This document shows, in pieces, positions 50,634 to 59,713 of a stretch of DNA of 64,000 bases. The notes beneath the pieces are model-generated. The model ran no database searches, was not told where the DNA came from, and was given only the letters and a program-made list of their open reading frames with translations. Source of the stretch: Stigonema ocellatum SAG 48.90 = DSM 106950 (lineage in GTDB: Bacteria > Cyanobacteriota > Cyanobacteriia > Cyanobacteriales > Nostocaceae); contig JADQBA010000017.1 in assembly GCA_016903675.1 (NCBI GenBank), positions 1 to 64,000 on the forward strand, in the 5' to 3' direction. A program made the translations under genes and the position numbers. How positions within the stretch are numbered: position 1 is the stretch's first letter; the number at the start of each line of letters is the position of its first letter.

Positions 50634-51002
50634 GTGGATTTAAGACCAAATTTTCTTGTAAGAAGCCATCCTTGTATAGAAACACAGGATCTGCCTCAGG
50701 TCTGCAAAATATTAAAAGACAAGTTCAAAAGTTGTCTAAAGATACTTAGTATAGATCCTTACAACTGTTATTTAGAAAAAAACGTCGATCAATGTATAAA
50801 GTTACCTAGTCATGATTTAGAAAGAGAGCTAAAAGGCTATAGAGCGATAGAAATAATTGATAGAGTAGAAGGGTATGAAGAACATTACAGAATTGTTTAT
50901 AAAATAGTAGATACAGGAAAAGACAAAATTGTCAGTATAATAAGTTTTGGTATTCATGATTACGCTTATGACATAGCCCGTTCTAGGGTAAACCAAACAT
51001 AA
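50634..51002 (+). CDS. Possible RelE/ParE-like small protein
   Basis: 122 residues from GTG 50634, 4 bases after the coiled-coil gene. The C-terminal half (ELKGYRAIEIIDRVEGYEEH then YRIVYKIVDTGKDKIVSIIS) reads as the four-strand sheet of the RelE superfamily, with conserved YRxxY-type strands and a final short IHDYAYDIA helix. Several basic residues could be catalytic, but the RelE arginine/lysine set cannot be assigned. If toxin-like, the upstream coiled-coil protein would be the partner; that is inference from arrangement. Confidence 0.45.
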   Translation: MDLRPNFLVRSHPCIETQDLPQVCKILKDKFKSCLKILSIDPYNCYLEKNVDQCIKLPSHDLERELKGYRAIEIIDRVEGYEEHYRIVYKIVDTGKDKIVSIISFGIHDYAYDIARSRVNQT

Positions 51003-51840
51003 TAAAAAATTTAAATACTGAGTTAACCACTCCTTTCTCGTCTGAAGATTACCGTTTAGGAAGCAGGGGAGGGGGGTAAATGAGCAACCGTACAGAAAGT
51101 TACGCGCTTGGCTGAAAGTCTTGCTAGGCAAGCATTCTATAAATCACTCTTTTTGCACCGCAATCTTTGTGCCCAGTGCCCTGTTCAAAGTACCAACTAA
51201 TCTAAACTCTATTTGGTATGGCAAACGAGTACGGCTCATCTTGGGTTTCAGACTCCTGGATTTCAGACCCTTCAATTGGTACAGCTATACAAACTGGCGG
51301 TCAGGATGTTGAAAGCAGGCGATCAATTCCTTAACGTAATTTTCTGCTTCACTGCTCATTTCACCCCTAGAACTTATACAAATCACACGCGATTTCATTT
51401 GCTTGCTAAAACATAATTACTCTTACCAACAACTTCCTAGAGAATCGTCGCAGGCGGACTTTTACCGCTTTCTTTAGGCAAAGATATTGCACATAAGCGC
51501 GATTCGTCCGCTGTCGCCCAACGTCTACCCCACTCCCAATGCCCAACGCCACACCAACGTAGTCAGGAGAAAAAATGCTGTTGGTAACTGTATTGGGAAG
51601 CCTGCTACTATCCAGAGGTAGCATCGCGGCAACCGCTTTTTCTGGGATCTGCTCTTTGAGGCGATGCGGAAGCCGCCTGCACTCTATCGCCTCTTACTTT
51701 TCTTATGTCCACTTACAGCATGTTTCGGCACACGATTGCCAATGCGTAAGTTCTAATAACAGCAAGCTAACGCTTGAAAGGATTTGAAGCTGGCAATCGC
51801 TGCATATAAGCCAGCCTTAAAAAATCAGGAATTATATTAG
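51003..51840. other. Gene-free spacer
   Basis: No supported gene in 840 bases. Small open frames lack conserved content. The segment 51640-51700 has GCGATGCGGAAGCC-type repeat words. It may contain decayed IS sequence. Confidence 0.35.
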
Positions 51841-52317
51841 ATGAGCGCACAAGAAATTTTGACTACTGCATTCCATGCAGTAACTATCTGTTTTACCTTG
51901 CTTATTGTTTACAACGAAATCACCAGGGTTATATTTTCAAGGAAAGCATTGCAAGTATCAGAATTACATCAGTTGCAACTGAATTTATCGAAAAATATAG
52001 CATCGGTGGAAGACCACTCAATAGTATCCTCCAAGAAGACTACATACAAAGAGATTTACCAAGAACAAATATTGTTACCCCAAACAACTGAGGATAAGCC
52101 TATTGATTTAGCTGAATTTAGAAATTCGCTAAAGCCAATAAAGTCTGCTAAACAAAACATAGATTTTTCCAAGATGAATTTAAAGCATTTACGAAAAGAA
52201 TGTAGCCAAATGGGCATTAAATGGAGAGATGCAGTGACGGATACCAGAACAGGTAAAAAGCGGCATTTACGTAAGGCTGAGATAGTAGTAGCACTGCAAC
52301 AAAAGCTGAGTGCGTAA
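51841..52317 (+). CDS. Small membrane-anchored protein with SAP-like C-terminus
   Basis: A 158-residue protein. One hydrophobic segment at about 8-30 (FHAVTICFTLLIVYNEI) anchors the N-terminus. The middle is polar and probably unstructured. The last 50 residues, MNLKHLRKECSQMGIKWRDA then LRKAEIVVALQQKL, resemble a SAP-type helix-turn-helix that binds DNA. It could tether plasmid DNA to the membrane, which would suit a place just upstream of the replication genes; that is speculation. A hairpin terminator follows. Confidence 0.5.
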   Translation: MSAQEILTTAFHAVTICFTLLIVYNEITRVIFSRKALQVSELHQLQLNLSKNIASVEDHSIVSSKKTTYKEIYQEQILLPQTTEDKPIDLAEFRNSLKPIKSAKQNIDFSKMNLKHLRKECSQMGIKWRDAVTDTRTGKKRHLRKAEIVVALQQKLSA

Positions 52318-52323
52318 GATAAG

Positions 52324-52351
52324 TCTCCTGGTGTTGTTGAACACTAGGAGA
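52324..52351 (+). terminator. Hairpin terminator after the SAP-like gene
   Basis: TCTCCTGGTGTT pairs with AACACTAGGAGA at 12 positions, one a G-U pair, across a 4-base loop. It begins 7 bases after the stop codon. Confidence 0.6.
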
Positions 52352-52500
52352 TAGTTAAAAACTGTTCTCAAATGTTAATTAAGGTATGATTTTTTGAAAA
52401 ATTAGGTTGAGAGTAATGAATTGAAAATTCAAATTGCAGTGGCTAAGGTGATGACAGCTAACGCTGTGTTTATGATTTGAAACATAGCGGAAAAGTCAAA

Positions 52501-53805
52501 ATGCTCCACACCCTACAAACTGCTTCCTTTACTCTCACAGATCAACAAATCAAAGCTCTTGAGTTAATGCACGAATTTCTCAAAAGTACTAAAAACCTTT
52601 TCCTTATCCTTGGGTACGCTGGTACGGGAAAATCAACGATTATCTTTCAATTAATAAAGAGACTTGTTGGTGAAGGAAAGAGAATTGCCCTGACTGCACC
52701 AACAAATAAAGCAGTCAGGGTGTTGCAACGAATGGCATCAAAAAATGATATCTACGGAGTAGATTTCTTCACCATTCATCAGCTTCTGGGACTAGGATTG
52801 GTAAGAAGGGGAAGCAATAAGGTATTAGAACAGACCGCTCCTTCCATGCTCAGTTTATTTGACCTCGTTTTCCTTGATGAATGCAGCATGGTCAATAAAG
52901 AGCTTTGGCATTGGATTACTGAAAGTGTCAGTCGGTCTTTAATCACAAATAAGCAACTCATTCTCATGGGCGATCCTGCCCAGTTGCCTCCAGTCAATGA
53001 AGTGAAATCGCTCTCCTTCGGCGTACCTGACAAAGCAATTTTAACTGAAGTTGTTCGACAAGGCATTGATAGCCCATTATTAGAATTTGTCACAACTTCT
53101 AGAAAAGCAGTTAAAAGCCAAAAGACTTTCAAACCTTTCTCAAGGTATTTACCCGACAAGACTAATGGAGCATTCATGGTCAAAGAGAATACATTGTTGA
53201 GATATGCGTTTAAAAAAGTCTCGAAAAATTTTGCCCAAAACCCAGACTGCTTTCGGATTCTGTGCTGGACTAACAAGAAAGTCGATTACTACAATGCAAA
53301 GATCCGGGCAAAAATTTACGGAGAGAACGCGCCCAAATTTATTGTTGGTGAAAGGCTAATCACCAAAAGTTCAGTTACCGCTCCTGATGGAAAAACTATC
53401 ATCCTACCAACTTCAACAGAAATTGGAGTCTTAGAATTTTGTGAAGACCGATATGCTGGCTACAAAGCTTGGCAATTGAAGGTAGTAACGGATGAAGGAA
53501 CAATTCGTCAAATCTACGTTTTGCATGAAGATGATACCAAAAGGTATAAGAAAGATAATGCCAGGTTGTTGCGGAATGCCAAGAAGAATCCTTCACTCTG
53601 GAAAGCCTACTACAACCATCTTGAAGTATTTGCTGATATCCGTAATTGTTATGCGCTTACTGTGCATAACAGTCAAGGCAGCACTTTTGATGAAGTGGGA
53701 ATCGATGGAATTGACCTGAACAAAAACGACAAAGTTCGAGAGTGCAACCAATTGTGGTACGTTGCTTCTTCTCGTGCACGCCATCGAGTTTTCATTGTTC
53801 ATTAA
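52501..53805 (+). CDS. RecD-like SF1 DNA helicase
   Basis: 434 residues from ATG 52501; a TTG at 52477 adds eight. Superfamily 1 motifs are in order: Q/I LTDQQIKALELM and GYAGTGKSTII, Ia TAPTNKAV, II LVFLDECSMV, III LMGDPAQLPPV, IV-like VVRQG, V LTVHNSQGSTFDEV and VI WYVASSRARHRV. This is the AAA_30/RecD2 type of 5'-3' helicase, about 450 residues, without RecB or RecC partners. It lies upstream of the polymerase III subunit genes on the same strand and may act in plasmid replication or repair. Confidence 0.85.
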   Translation: MLHTLQTASFTLTDQQIKALELMHEFLKSTKNLFLILGYAGTGKSTIIFQLIKRLVGEGKRIALTAPTNKAVRVLQRMASKNDIYGVDFFTIHQLLGLGLVRRGSNKVLEQTAPSMLSLFDLVFLDECSMVNKELWHWITESVSRSLITNKQLILMGDPAQLPPVNEVKSLSFGVPDKAILTEVVRQGIDSPLLEFVTTSRKAVKSQKTFKPFSRYLPDKTNGAFMVKENTLLRYAFKKVSKNFAQNPDCFRILCWTNKKVDYYNAKIRAKIYGENAPKFIVGERLITKSSVTAPDGKTIILPTSTEIGVLEFCEDRYAGYKAWQLKVVTDEGTIRQIYVLHEDDTKRYKKDNARLLRNAKKNPSLWKAYYNHLEVFADIRNCYALTVHNSQGSTFDEVGIDGIDLNKNDKVRECNQLWYVASSRARHRVFIVH

Positions 53806-54044
53806 CAGGACGAATATCAAACCGCAGAGAACGCAGAGGACACGGAGGAATGAGAGTTTGAGAGGTGTTTTGCGTAAGTCCTGATTAAGACTATCCAATT
53901 TTTAAGGAAGCGATCGCATAGTGTTGTCTTGACCTTGCCATAATCTGCTTTTAGGCATAGGACAATCGCGCTATGTGATCGCCACTTCTTTTTTTTGTCG
54001 GCTGCTTACGCAGCTTTAGGTCAGATATTTTGACATGAAAGAAA

Positions 54045-55379
54045 ATGCCTAAAACACAAAAGACGCAACGTTCAAAAACCTCGAAACAAGTTGAAACACC
54101 AATTCAGCCACAGACTGAAACTCATGAGCAACAGTTAGTAGAAACGCCAGGGATACAAATAATTTGTAGTCAAAATGACCTCAGTACAAATCTGTCTTTG
54201 GTCAGTCATGCCGTTCCGCAACGCCCAACACACCCAATACTGGCTAATGTTCTTCTGTTTGCTGATGAAAAGTCGCAGCAAGTGCATCTAACCGTGTTTG
54301 ACCTTAGCCTGGGAATTCAAACAAGCTTTGATGCTCAAGTGCGTTCAGGAGGAGAAATCACTATCCCAGTCGAAATTTTAAGTGATATTGTTGAACGCTT
54401 CCCTCAGGGCGATATCACCTTCAATAACCAAGCGGTAAAAGCAGACAAGCTAGGGGAATCAGAGGAAACCGCTGAATCGTTAATTGCCACACTGACTGCT
54501 GATTCAGGACGTTATCAGGTGCGGGGTCTTAGTGCAGAGGAATTTCCGCGCCTTCCTGAAGTAACAGTACAACAAGCCATCCACTTACCAGCAGAGACTC
54601 TTAAAGTTGGATTACGAGGTTCCTTATTTGCCACCACCAGTGACGAAGCCAAACTAATTTTGACAGGTGTCCATATAAAACTAGAGCAAGATATTTTAGA
54701 GTTGGCGGCCACAGATGGTCATCGGCTAGCAGTCCTACAAGCATCAACTCAAGGCATCGCGGGTAAGAAGAAACAGCCAGACAACACTGATGATGCACCG
54801 CTGTCACTATCATTCACTGTACCCGCTAAAGCCTTGCGGGAATTAGAGCGAATTTTAGAAATGCGTACTTCTACCGATCCTGTGGCTTTGTACTACAAGA
54901 AAGAAGAAGAAATCGTCGCTTTCCATTGGGGAAAACAACGTCTGGTTAGCCGTTGCTTAGAAGGGCAGTACCCAGCTTACCCCGAACTGTTGAAACACGA
55001 CTTTAAGCACCAAATGACACTCGAAAAAGCACCCTTAGTAAAAGCCTTAGAACGGATTGCGGTACTGGCTGACAAGAAGGAAAAGACAGTCAAGCTCTAC
55101 TTCAACAGTGAAGATCAACAACTTTCGCTCTTCATGGCGCGAGATTTTGGCGAAGGAGAGGAATTAATACCAGCGTGCATTTCAGGGGAAAGTCTATACA
55201 TCTGCTTCAATATCAAATACCTGCTGGATGCAGTGAAGGCAATTAGAAGCTCTGAAGTACAAATGCAACTGACTTCATCCGATGGTCCAGCCATTGTAGT
55301 TCCCTTTGGTAATCGGGACAAGCCTCATGTACTTATTGACGTGAAGTATTTACTAATGCCAGTGGTGAAAGGGGTGTAG
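54045..55379 (+). CDS. dnaN: DNA polymerase III beta subunit (sliding clamp), plasmid-borne
   Basis: A 444-residue protein, about 70 longer than usual. Residues 1-40 are a Gln/Thr/Lys-rich extension absent from normal clamps. Three clamp domains follow: the first with LSLVSHAVPQRPTHPILANVL, the middle with LAATDGHRLAVLQASTQG (the family's TDGHRL signature), and the last with YLLDAVKAIRSSEVQMQL and a final VDVKYLLMPVV. It would encircle DNA and hold the polymerase. It lies 186 bases before dnaX and is a second copy on the assumption that the chromosome has its own. Divergence and extension suggest plasmid-specific use. Confidence 0.9.
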   Translation: MPKTQKTQRSKTSKQVETPIQPQTETHEQQLVETPGIQIICSQNDLSTNLSLVSHAVPQRPTHPILANVLLFADEKSQQVHLTVFDLSLGIQTSFDAQVRSGGEITIPVEILSDIVERFPQGDITFNNQAVKADKLGESEETAESLIATLTADSGRYQVRGLSAEEFPRLPEVTVQQAIHLPAETLKVGLRGSLFATTSDEAKLILTGVHIKLEQDILELAATDGHRLAVLQASTQGIAGKKKQPDNTDDAPLSLSFTVPAKALRELERILEMRTSTDPVALYYKKEEEIVAFHWGKQRLVSRCLEGQYPAYPELLKHDFKHQMTLEKAPLVKALERIAVLADKKEKTVKLYFNSEDQQLSLFMARDFGEGEELIPACISGESLYICFNIKYLLDAVKAIRSSEVQMQLTSSDGPAIVVPFGNRDKPHVLIDVKYLLMPVVKGV

Positions 55380-55564
55380 AGGGTGGGGTGTGGGCATATT
55401 TTCTTCCCCTACACCCTACACCCCGTTCTTGGTCAAAGAATCGAAAAGTTAAACCCCTCATTTCCTTTCATCTTTAGCTCTAATGATCTCTAACGGCTTA
55501 AAAGCACAAATTTACTCGCCCCCCTATCTGGGGGGAGAACCTGAAAATTTCAACCATCACAAAA

Positions 55565-58303
55565 ATGCACACGGCTTTACACCTTAAGTACCGTCCACGT
55601 ACCTTAGACGAGTTGGTGGGTCAGGAGTACGTTCAGAAAACTCTCGTCAATGCAGTTGAGTCAGGGAAAATTGCCCCGGCTTACCTGTTCACTGGTCCTA
55701 GAGGAACGGGTAAAACCTCGACAGCCCGAATGTTTGCGAAGTCACTAAACTGTACCCAAAGTCCTAAACCTACTGTTCATCCCTGCGGTGAGTGTCAGTC
55801 CTGTCGTTCTATCGATAAAAGCACCAGCTTGGATGTTGCGGAAATTGACGCAGCGAGCAATAACGGGGTTGATGATGCCCGCAGTCTGATTGAGCGCAGC
55901 AGCTTTGCCCCAGCGGTAGGGCGCTATCGAATTTTTCTGGTCGATGAGTGTCTAACGGGCGATAGTCTGGTATTAACATATTCAGGATTAACAAGAATTG
56001 ATGACCCGAATATAGTCGGCAAAGCCGCACTGTCCTACAACGAGGTTAAGGAACAATGGGAATTTAAGCGGATAACTCGTGCTTTGGTCAAAGGTCAACG
56101 TCAGACTGTGGTTATCAAAACAACAACTTCTGAAATTTGTTGTACCCCTGAACACCTAATTAGGACAGAAAACGGATGGAAAAAAGCAGAGACAATCAAA
56201 CTAGGAGACAGAATCCTGAGTGTACAAAATCACTTACTCCAGAAGAGCGACTTCGGATTCTCGAACCACTCAGACCACTCTGTGTATGTGGATGTGGCGA
56301 ACAACTTAACATCCCGCAGATCCACAAGCATAATACCGTCGATTACATTGTTAACATCTACTGGAAAAAGCATCCAACCAAACAGAACCATCACATCAAG
56401 CAATCAGTCGAAGACAGGATTGTGGAACTTGAACCGCTTCGACCTTTCTGTGCCTGCGGATGCGGTGAGAAACTCAACATACCCATGCATCTTCTTAAAA
56501 GGCGAAGCTCTGTTGAAGCTGTACTCAAGCACTGGTCTAACCACCCAAACCTTCAACGACACGGGGCATGGCAAGCTCATACAGAAAAACGGGACAAATC
56601 ACTTGAACCGTTGTCACCAGAAAGCTTGGGGAGAATCTACGGAACTTTGCTGGGAGATGGGTCTATTGGCTACCCACATTCAACCTCTAGATCCCCTAGA
56701 CTCGCTTGGAGTCATGGAATTATTCAATTGGCTTGGCTGCAACAAAAGTGCGATCGCTTGCCCGAACTTAAACCTAAACTCACAATTGTGCCCAATGGTG
56801 GCTATGGAGAGCAGTTGGCTGTTGCCAAAACAATCTGCCACCCCGATCTGCGAGAAGTTTATGCAGTGGTTCGACCTGATAGGGGACCAAAGCAAGTCAA
56901 TCTCGACTGGCTTAGTAGAATCACTGAGGAAGGTTTGGCTTGGTGGTACATGGATGATGGGTCTGCAAAATTCACCCCTAAGACGGGTTGGATCAAGGTC
57001 AGTTTACACACTGAAGGGTATAGCCTTCAAGAAAATCAAATCTTGGTGGACTGGCTTACATCGCTCGGTTACCCCTGCAAACTCCAATTGTTACGCCGGA
57101 AAAAAGGAGCTAAGTCTTACTACTTCATCATACTTCCAAATGAATCCTCTCAACGATGGATTGCTCAACTTTGCAAATACGCAATCCCACAAATGGCTTA
57201 CAAGTTTGGAAGTTGTTAAATCTGTCACAGTTGGCGGCATTGAACCTGTTTACGACATCGAAGTTGAGGACAATCACAACTTCATCGCAAACGGATTACT
57301 GGTTCACAATTGCCATCAACTTACAGTACAGTCCCAAAACGCTCTTTTGAAGTGCATTGAGGAACCACCTGCTCATGTAATATTCATTTTCTGTACAACG
57401 GAACCTCACAAAGTCCTGCCGACGATTACAAGTCGATGCCAAGTGTTCAACTTTCGTGCTTTGTCCATTACTGCCATTGTGGAGCAACTTCGGTTCGTAG
57501 CCCAAAAAGAATCTATTGCCATCACTGATGAAGCTCTAGTTGCGATCGCACGCACGGCTGACGGTGGATTGAGAGATGCTTTACAGCTATTGGATCAGCT
57601 GAGTCTGTTGGGAGTTGAAATTACTAAAAGCCACATTCTTGAACTTTCAGGAAGTGTGACAGAATCGGACTTAGTGGCAATCTTCCAGGCGATAAAGATA
57701 GGCAATGTATTTGGGCTGTTGCAATTGTCGCGCTCGCTCCTGGATAACGGTAAAACACCCAAACTGATTTTGAGCAATTTGCTCACCATCTACCGCGACT
57801 TGCTTGTAGTTATGGCTTCCCCAAAAAGCCAAGACCTGATGACTGGGGCAGTCAGCTACTCCCAACTGAAACATCTGGCGACGGATTGGGATTATGAGAC
57901 AGTCAGTACAGGGCTGACTCAGTTGCAAAAATCGGAAAACCAACTCCGCAATGCAGCCCAACCTCACCTCTGGCTGGAAGTTTGCTTGCTAGGACTGGTG
58001 ACAACGCGATCTGAGCGTAGCAACGGCTCAAAGGCTCCATTCAATTCCAAGGGAAAATCTCAACCGAAAGGTCCAAAGAGTAACCTTACTGCCGTTTGGA
58101 ACAAAGTCTTGGAGGCGGCTACACCTAACAATCGTTCCTTGCTGACGCACGCTGAACTTGTTGAATTTGTAAGGGGGAAAGCTGTCATAACAGTCGAAGC
58201 AAAATATTTCAACAAATTTAATTCCAACGCCAAAAAGGTGGAGAGAATGTTCCAGAAAGCTACAGGAGCAAAAGTGACTGTATCGATTAAGGAGCGCAGC
58301 TGA
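55565..58303 (+). CDS. dnaX: DNA polymerase III gamma/tau subunit with intein
   Basis: 912 residues before splicing, about 458 after. Extein motifs: HLKYRPRTLDELVGQEYV, Walker A GPRGTGKT at 44-51, a four-Cys zinc module (C65-C82 region, HPCGECQSC), Walker B FLVDE at 124-128. After the intein come CHQLTVQSQNALLKCIEEPP and sensor I TTEPHKVLPTITSRC. The C-terminus is short, so the product is gamma-like, without the long tau tail. The intein interrupts Walker B at Glu-Cys, a known DnaX insertion site. The stop codon overlaps the start of the delta gene (TGATG), so translation is coupled. It would load the clamp encoded upstream. Confidence 0.92.
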   Translation: MHTALHLKYRPRTLDELVGQEYVQKTLVNAVESGKIAPAYLFTGPRGTGKTSTARMFAKSLNCTQSPKPTVHPCGECQSCRSIDKSTSLDVAEIDAASNNGVDDARSLIERSSFAPAVGRYRIFLVDECLTGDSLVLTYSGLTRIDDPNIVGKAALSYNEVKEQWEFKRITRALVKGQRQTVVIKTTTSEICCTPEHLIRTENGWKKAETIKLGDRILSVQNHLLQKSDFGFSNHSDHSVYVDVANNLTSRRSTSIIPSITLLTSTGKSIQPNRTITSSNQSKTGLWNLNRFDLSVPADAVRNSTYPCIFLKGEALLKLYSSTGLTTQTFNDTGHGKLIQKNGTNHLNRCHQKAWGESTELCWEMGLLATHIQPLDPLDSLGVMELFNWLGCNKSAIACPNLNLNSQLCPMVAMESSWLLPKQSATPICEKFMQWFDLIGDQSKSISTGLVESLRKVWLGGTWMMGLQNSPLRRVGSRSVYTLKGIAFKKIKSWWTGLHRSVTPANSNCYAGKKELSLTTSSYFQMNPLNDGLLNFANTQSHKWLTSLEVVKSVTVGGIEPVYDIEVEDNHNFIANGLLVHNCHQLTVQSQNALLKCIEEPPAHVIFIFCTTEPHKVLPTITSRCQVFNFRALSITAIVEQLRFVAQKESIAITDEALVAIARTADGGLRDALQLLDQLSLLGVEITKSHILELSGSVTESDLVAIFQAIKIGNVFGLLQLSRSLLDNGKTPKLILSNLLTIYRDLLVVMASPKSQDLMTGAVSYSQLKHLATDWDYETVSTGLTQLQKSENQLRNAAQPHLWLEVCLLGLVTTRSERSNGSKAPFNSKGKSQPKGPKSNLTAVWNKVLEAATPNNRSLLTHAELVEFVRGKAVITVEAKYFNKFNSNAKKVERMFQKATGAKVTVSIKERS
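55949..57310 (+). other. Intein in DnaX, 454 residues
   Basis: The intein runs from Cys129 (CLTGDSLVLTYSGL, block A) to Asn582 (NHNFIANGLLVHN, blocks F and G), and the next residue is Cys, as splicing requires. Block B is present: IKTTTSEICCTPEHLIRTEN. All catalytic residues (C1, TxxH-like region of block B, penultimate His, last Asn, C+1) are visible. The 340 residues between the splicing halves read as low-complexity Ser/Thr/Leu/Asn-rich sequence without homing-endonuclease motifs; another frame of the same DNA encodes the endonuclease. Confidence 0.92.
56176..57219 (+). CDS. LAGLIDADG homing endonuclease nested in the intein in a different frame
   Basis: A 347-residue frame, offset by two relative to dnaX, starts at ATG 56176 with AGGA 10 bases upstream and ends at TAA 57217-57219. 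The N-terminus has two repeats of PLRPxCxCGCGExLNI, possible zinc-binding modules. The core has first motif LGRIYGTLLGDGSIG and a second acidic motif region WWYMDDGSAKF, followed by KVSLHTEGYSLQENQILVDW and a K/R-rich strand YYFIILP, all typical of intron-type LAGLIDADG endonucleases. It would cut intein-free dnaX and drive homing. The intein frame stays open across the same DNA, so the two proteins are overprinted. Confidence 0.85.
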   Translation: MEKSRDNQTRRQNPECTKSLTPEERLRILEPLRPLCVCGCGEQLNIPQIHKHNTVDYIVNIYWKKHPTKQNHHIKQSVEDRIVELEPLRPFCACGCGEKLNIPMHLLKRRSSVEAVLKHWSNHPNLQRHGAWQAHTEKRDKSLEPLSPESLGRIYGTLLGDGSIGYPHSTSRSPRLAWSHGIIQLAWLQQKCDRLPELKPKLTIVPNGGYGEQLAVAKTICHPDLREVYAVVRPDRGPKQVNLDWLSRITEEGLAWWYMDDGSAKFTPKTGWIKVSLHTEGYSLQENQILVDWLTSLGYPCKLQLLRRKKGAKSYYFIILPNESSQRWIAQLCKYAIPQMAYKFGSC

Positions 58304-59259
58304 TGATCACATTGCTAATTGGCGACGATCAATACGCTATCCGGAAAAAACTTACGTCTTTCAAAAGCGCTCTCGACCCAGCTTGGACAAGCTTTAACTA
58401 CCACCGATTCCCTCAATCGTCCCTCAGCGATGCTATTGACTGTGCTTTAACGATCGCATTCGGCACTTTAAAAGCGAAGCTAATTGTCGTGGAGGATTGC
58501 AACTTCAAGCAATTTGACGACAAGATGCTGAAAACTTTAGACCTTCTGCCACAAATCCCGGACTTCTCCCACTTGGTATTTATTGCACCGTCCTTTGACA
58601 AGCGGCTGAAGGTTTCTAAATTCTTGATTTCACATGGTAAGCTCTTGGAATTCATGCTAATCCCGCCGTGGCGAACTGATCTAATTGTCCAGTCTATCTC
58701 GGCACAAGCTAAGTCCGTGAAGTTGCTACTCGACAGCAACACAGTTGACTATTTGGCTCTAGCTATTGGTAACGATTCAGCCCGTGCAGAATCGGAATTG
58801 CAGAAGCTCGCTATTTATGGGTCAGGTCGCCGCCTTACTAATGCGGAAGTACAAGCGCTAGTTCCGTCACAGACTCAAAACAGCCTCCAGCTCGCTGAAG
58901 CTATTCGAGAAAATGATTGTAGAAAGGCAATGACTCTGCTCAATGAACTTCTTGCTCGTGCTGAATTTCCACTGGTGATTTGTGCAACACTCTCTACCCA
59001 GTTCAGAATGTGGCTTTGGGTTAAAGCAGCGATGGCGAATGGAGTAAAGCTTGACAGTGAAATAGCCAAAGTCTGTCAAATTGCCAATCCAAAACGAGTT
59101 TATTTTCTGAAGAAAGAGGTGGCAGAGACATCTGAATTGGCTCTTGCTCAAGCTGTAACATTACTGCTTGAGTTGGAAGTGTCCCTCAAACGGGGAGCCG
59201 GAGCAGATTCTATGCTGCCTTCAATACTTGCAATTGCACGATTATTTGGATCGGTCTAA
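58303..59259 (+). CDS. holA: DNA polymerase III delta subunit
   Basis: A 318-residue protein, family length. The N-terminus MITLLIGDDQYAIRKKLTSF is typical of HolA (LxGDExYxIxxxL). A Rossmann-like first domain includes AKLIVVEDCNF and FSHLVFIAP. The middle shows the AAA-type fold without Walker motifs, LALAIGNDSARAESELQKLA, and the C-terminus is all helical with RVYFLKKEVAETSELALAQA. Delta opens the clamp within the loader. Its ATG overlaps the dnaX stop codon. Together with dnaN and dnaX it forms a plasmid clamp/loader set; delta-prime (holB) is not seen. Confidence 0.9.
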   Translation: MITLLIGDDQYAIRKKLTSFKSALDPAWTSFNYHRFPQSSLSDAIDCALTIAFGTLKAKLIVVEDCNFKQFDDKMLKTLDLLPQIPDFSHLVFIAPSFDKRLKVSKFLISHGKLLEFMLIPPWRTDLIVQSISAQAKSVKLLLDSNTVDYLALAIGNDSARAESELQKLAIYGSGRRLTNAEVQALVPSQTQNSLQLAEAIRENDCRKAMTLLNELLARAEFPLVICATLSTQFRMWLWVKAAMANGVKLDSEIAKVCQIANPKRVYFLKKEVAETSELALAQAVTLLLELEVSLKRGAGADSMLPSILAIARLFGSV

Positions 59260-59296
59260 TCCATGTAACGGCGATCGCACTTCCGTGCATAAACAG

Positions 59297-59331
59297 CCCC
59301 TTTCTATCCGACAAATGCCTGTGGAAAGGGG
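59297..59331 (+). terminator. Terminator hairpin after holA
   Basis: CCCCTTTC pairs with GAAAGGGG, followed by TTATTTGTTGTTTAATTTTT. It separates the plus-strand polymerase III genes from the convergent HNH gene and could serve both. Confidence 0.75.
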
Positions 59332-59342
59332 TTATTTGTTGT

Positions 59343-59648
59343 TTAATTTTTGATTGTTAATTCCAGTGACAACTGACCTGGAGAGATATTGCTTTGTCTA
59401 AATCGATGATAGTAGAGGTGACAGCTGCTGCACAAGCAAACTAAGTTCTGCAATCTGTTGTCAGACGGGTCGCGATTCCAATGATGAACTTGAAGAGTGT
59501 AAGCTCTACGTTGGGATTTTGTCCAATCGGGAATTTCTTGTCCTGGTTGCAAGCAAAGTCTGTTACATTTTTGACAGCGCCAACCCACCGCTGACTTCAT
59601 AGCAGTGGCTAATTCCTTCCAATTTTCAGAATAGCGGCTCTTGCTCAT
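59343..59648 (-). CDS. HNH endonuclease family protein
   Basis: A 101-residue protein. The fold is clear: a first zinc pair (WRCQKCNRLC), the catalytic His region (LQVHHWNRDPSDN), then a second pair in LVCLCSSCHLYYH. Residues before it are basic (SRYSENWKELATAMK). Small stand-alone HNH proteins like this are common on cyanobacterial replicons and may cut DNA in restriction, homing or repair. It is transcribed in the same direction as parAB but lies downstream of them by 130 bases. No methylase partner was seen. Confidence 0.85.
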   Translation of the reverse strand: MSKSRYSENWKELATAMKSAVGWRCQKCNRLCLQPGQEIPDWTKSQRRAYTLQVHHWNRDPSDNRLQNLVCLCSSCHLYYHRFRQSNISPGQLSLELTIKN

Positions 59649-59713
59649 TTTTGAACTTGTCAGGTTGCTAAAAATTATCGTTGTGTAAACGCGTAACAGT
59701 TTTATCCTATCGC

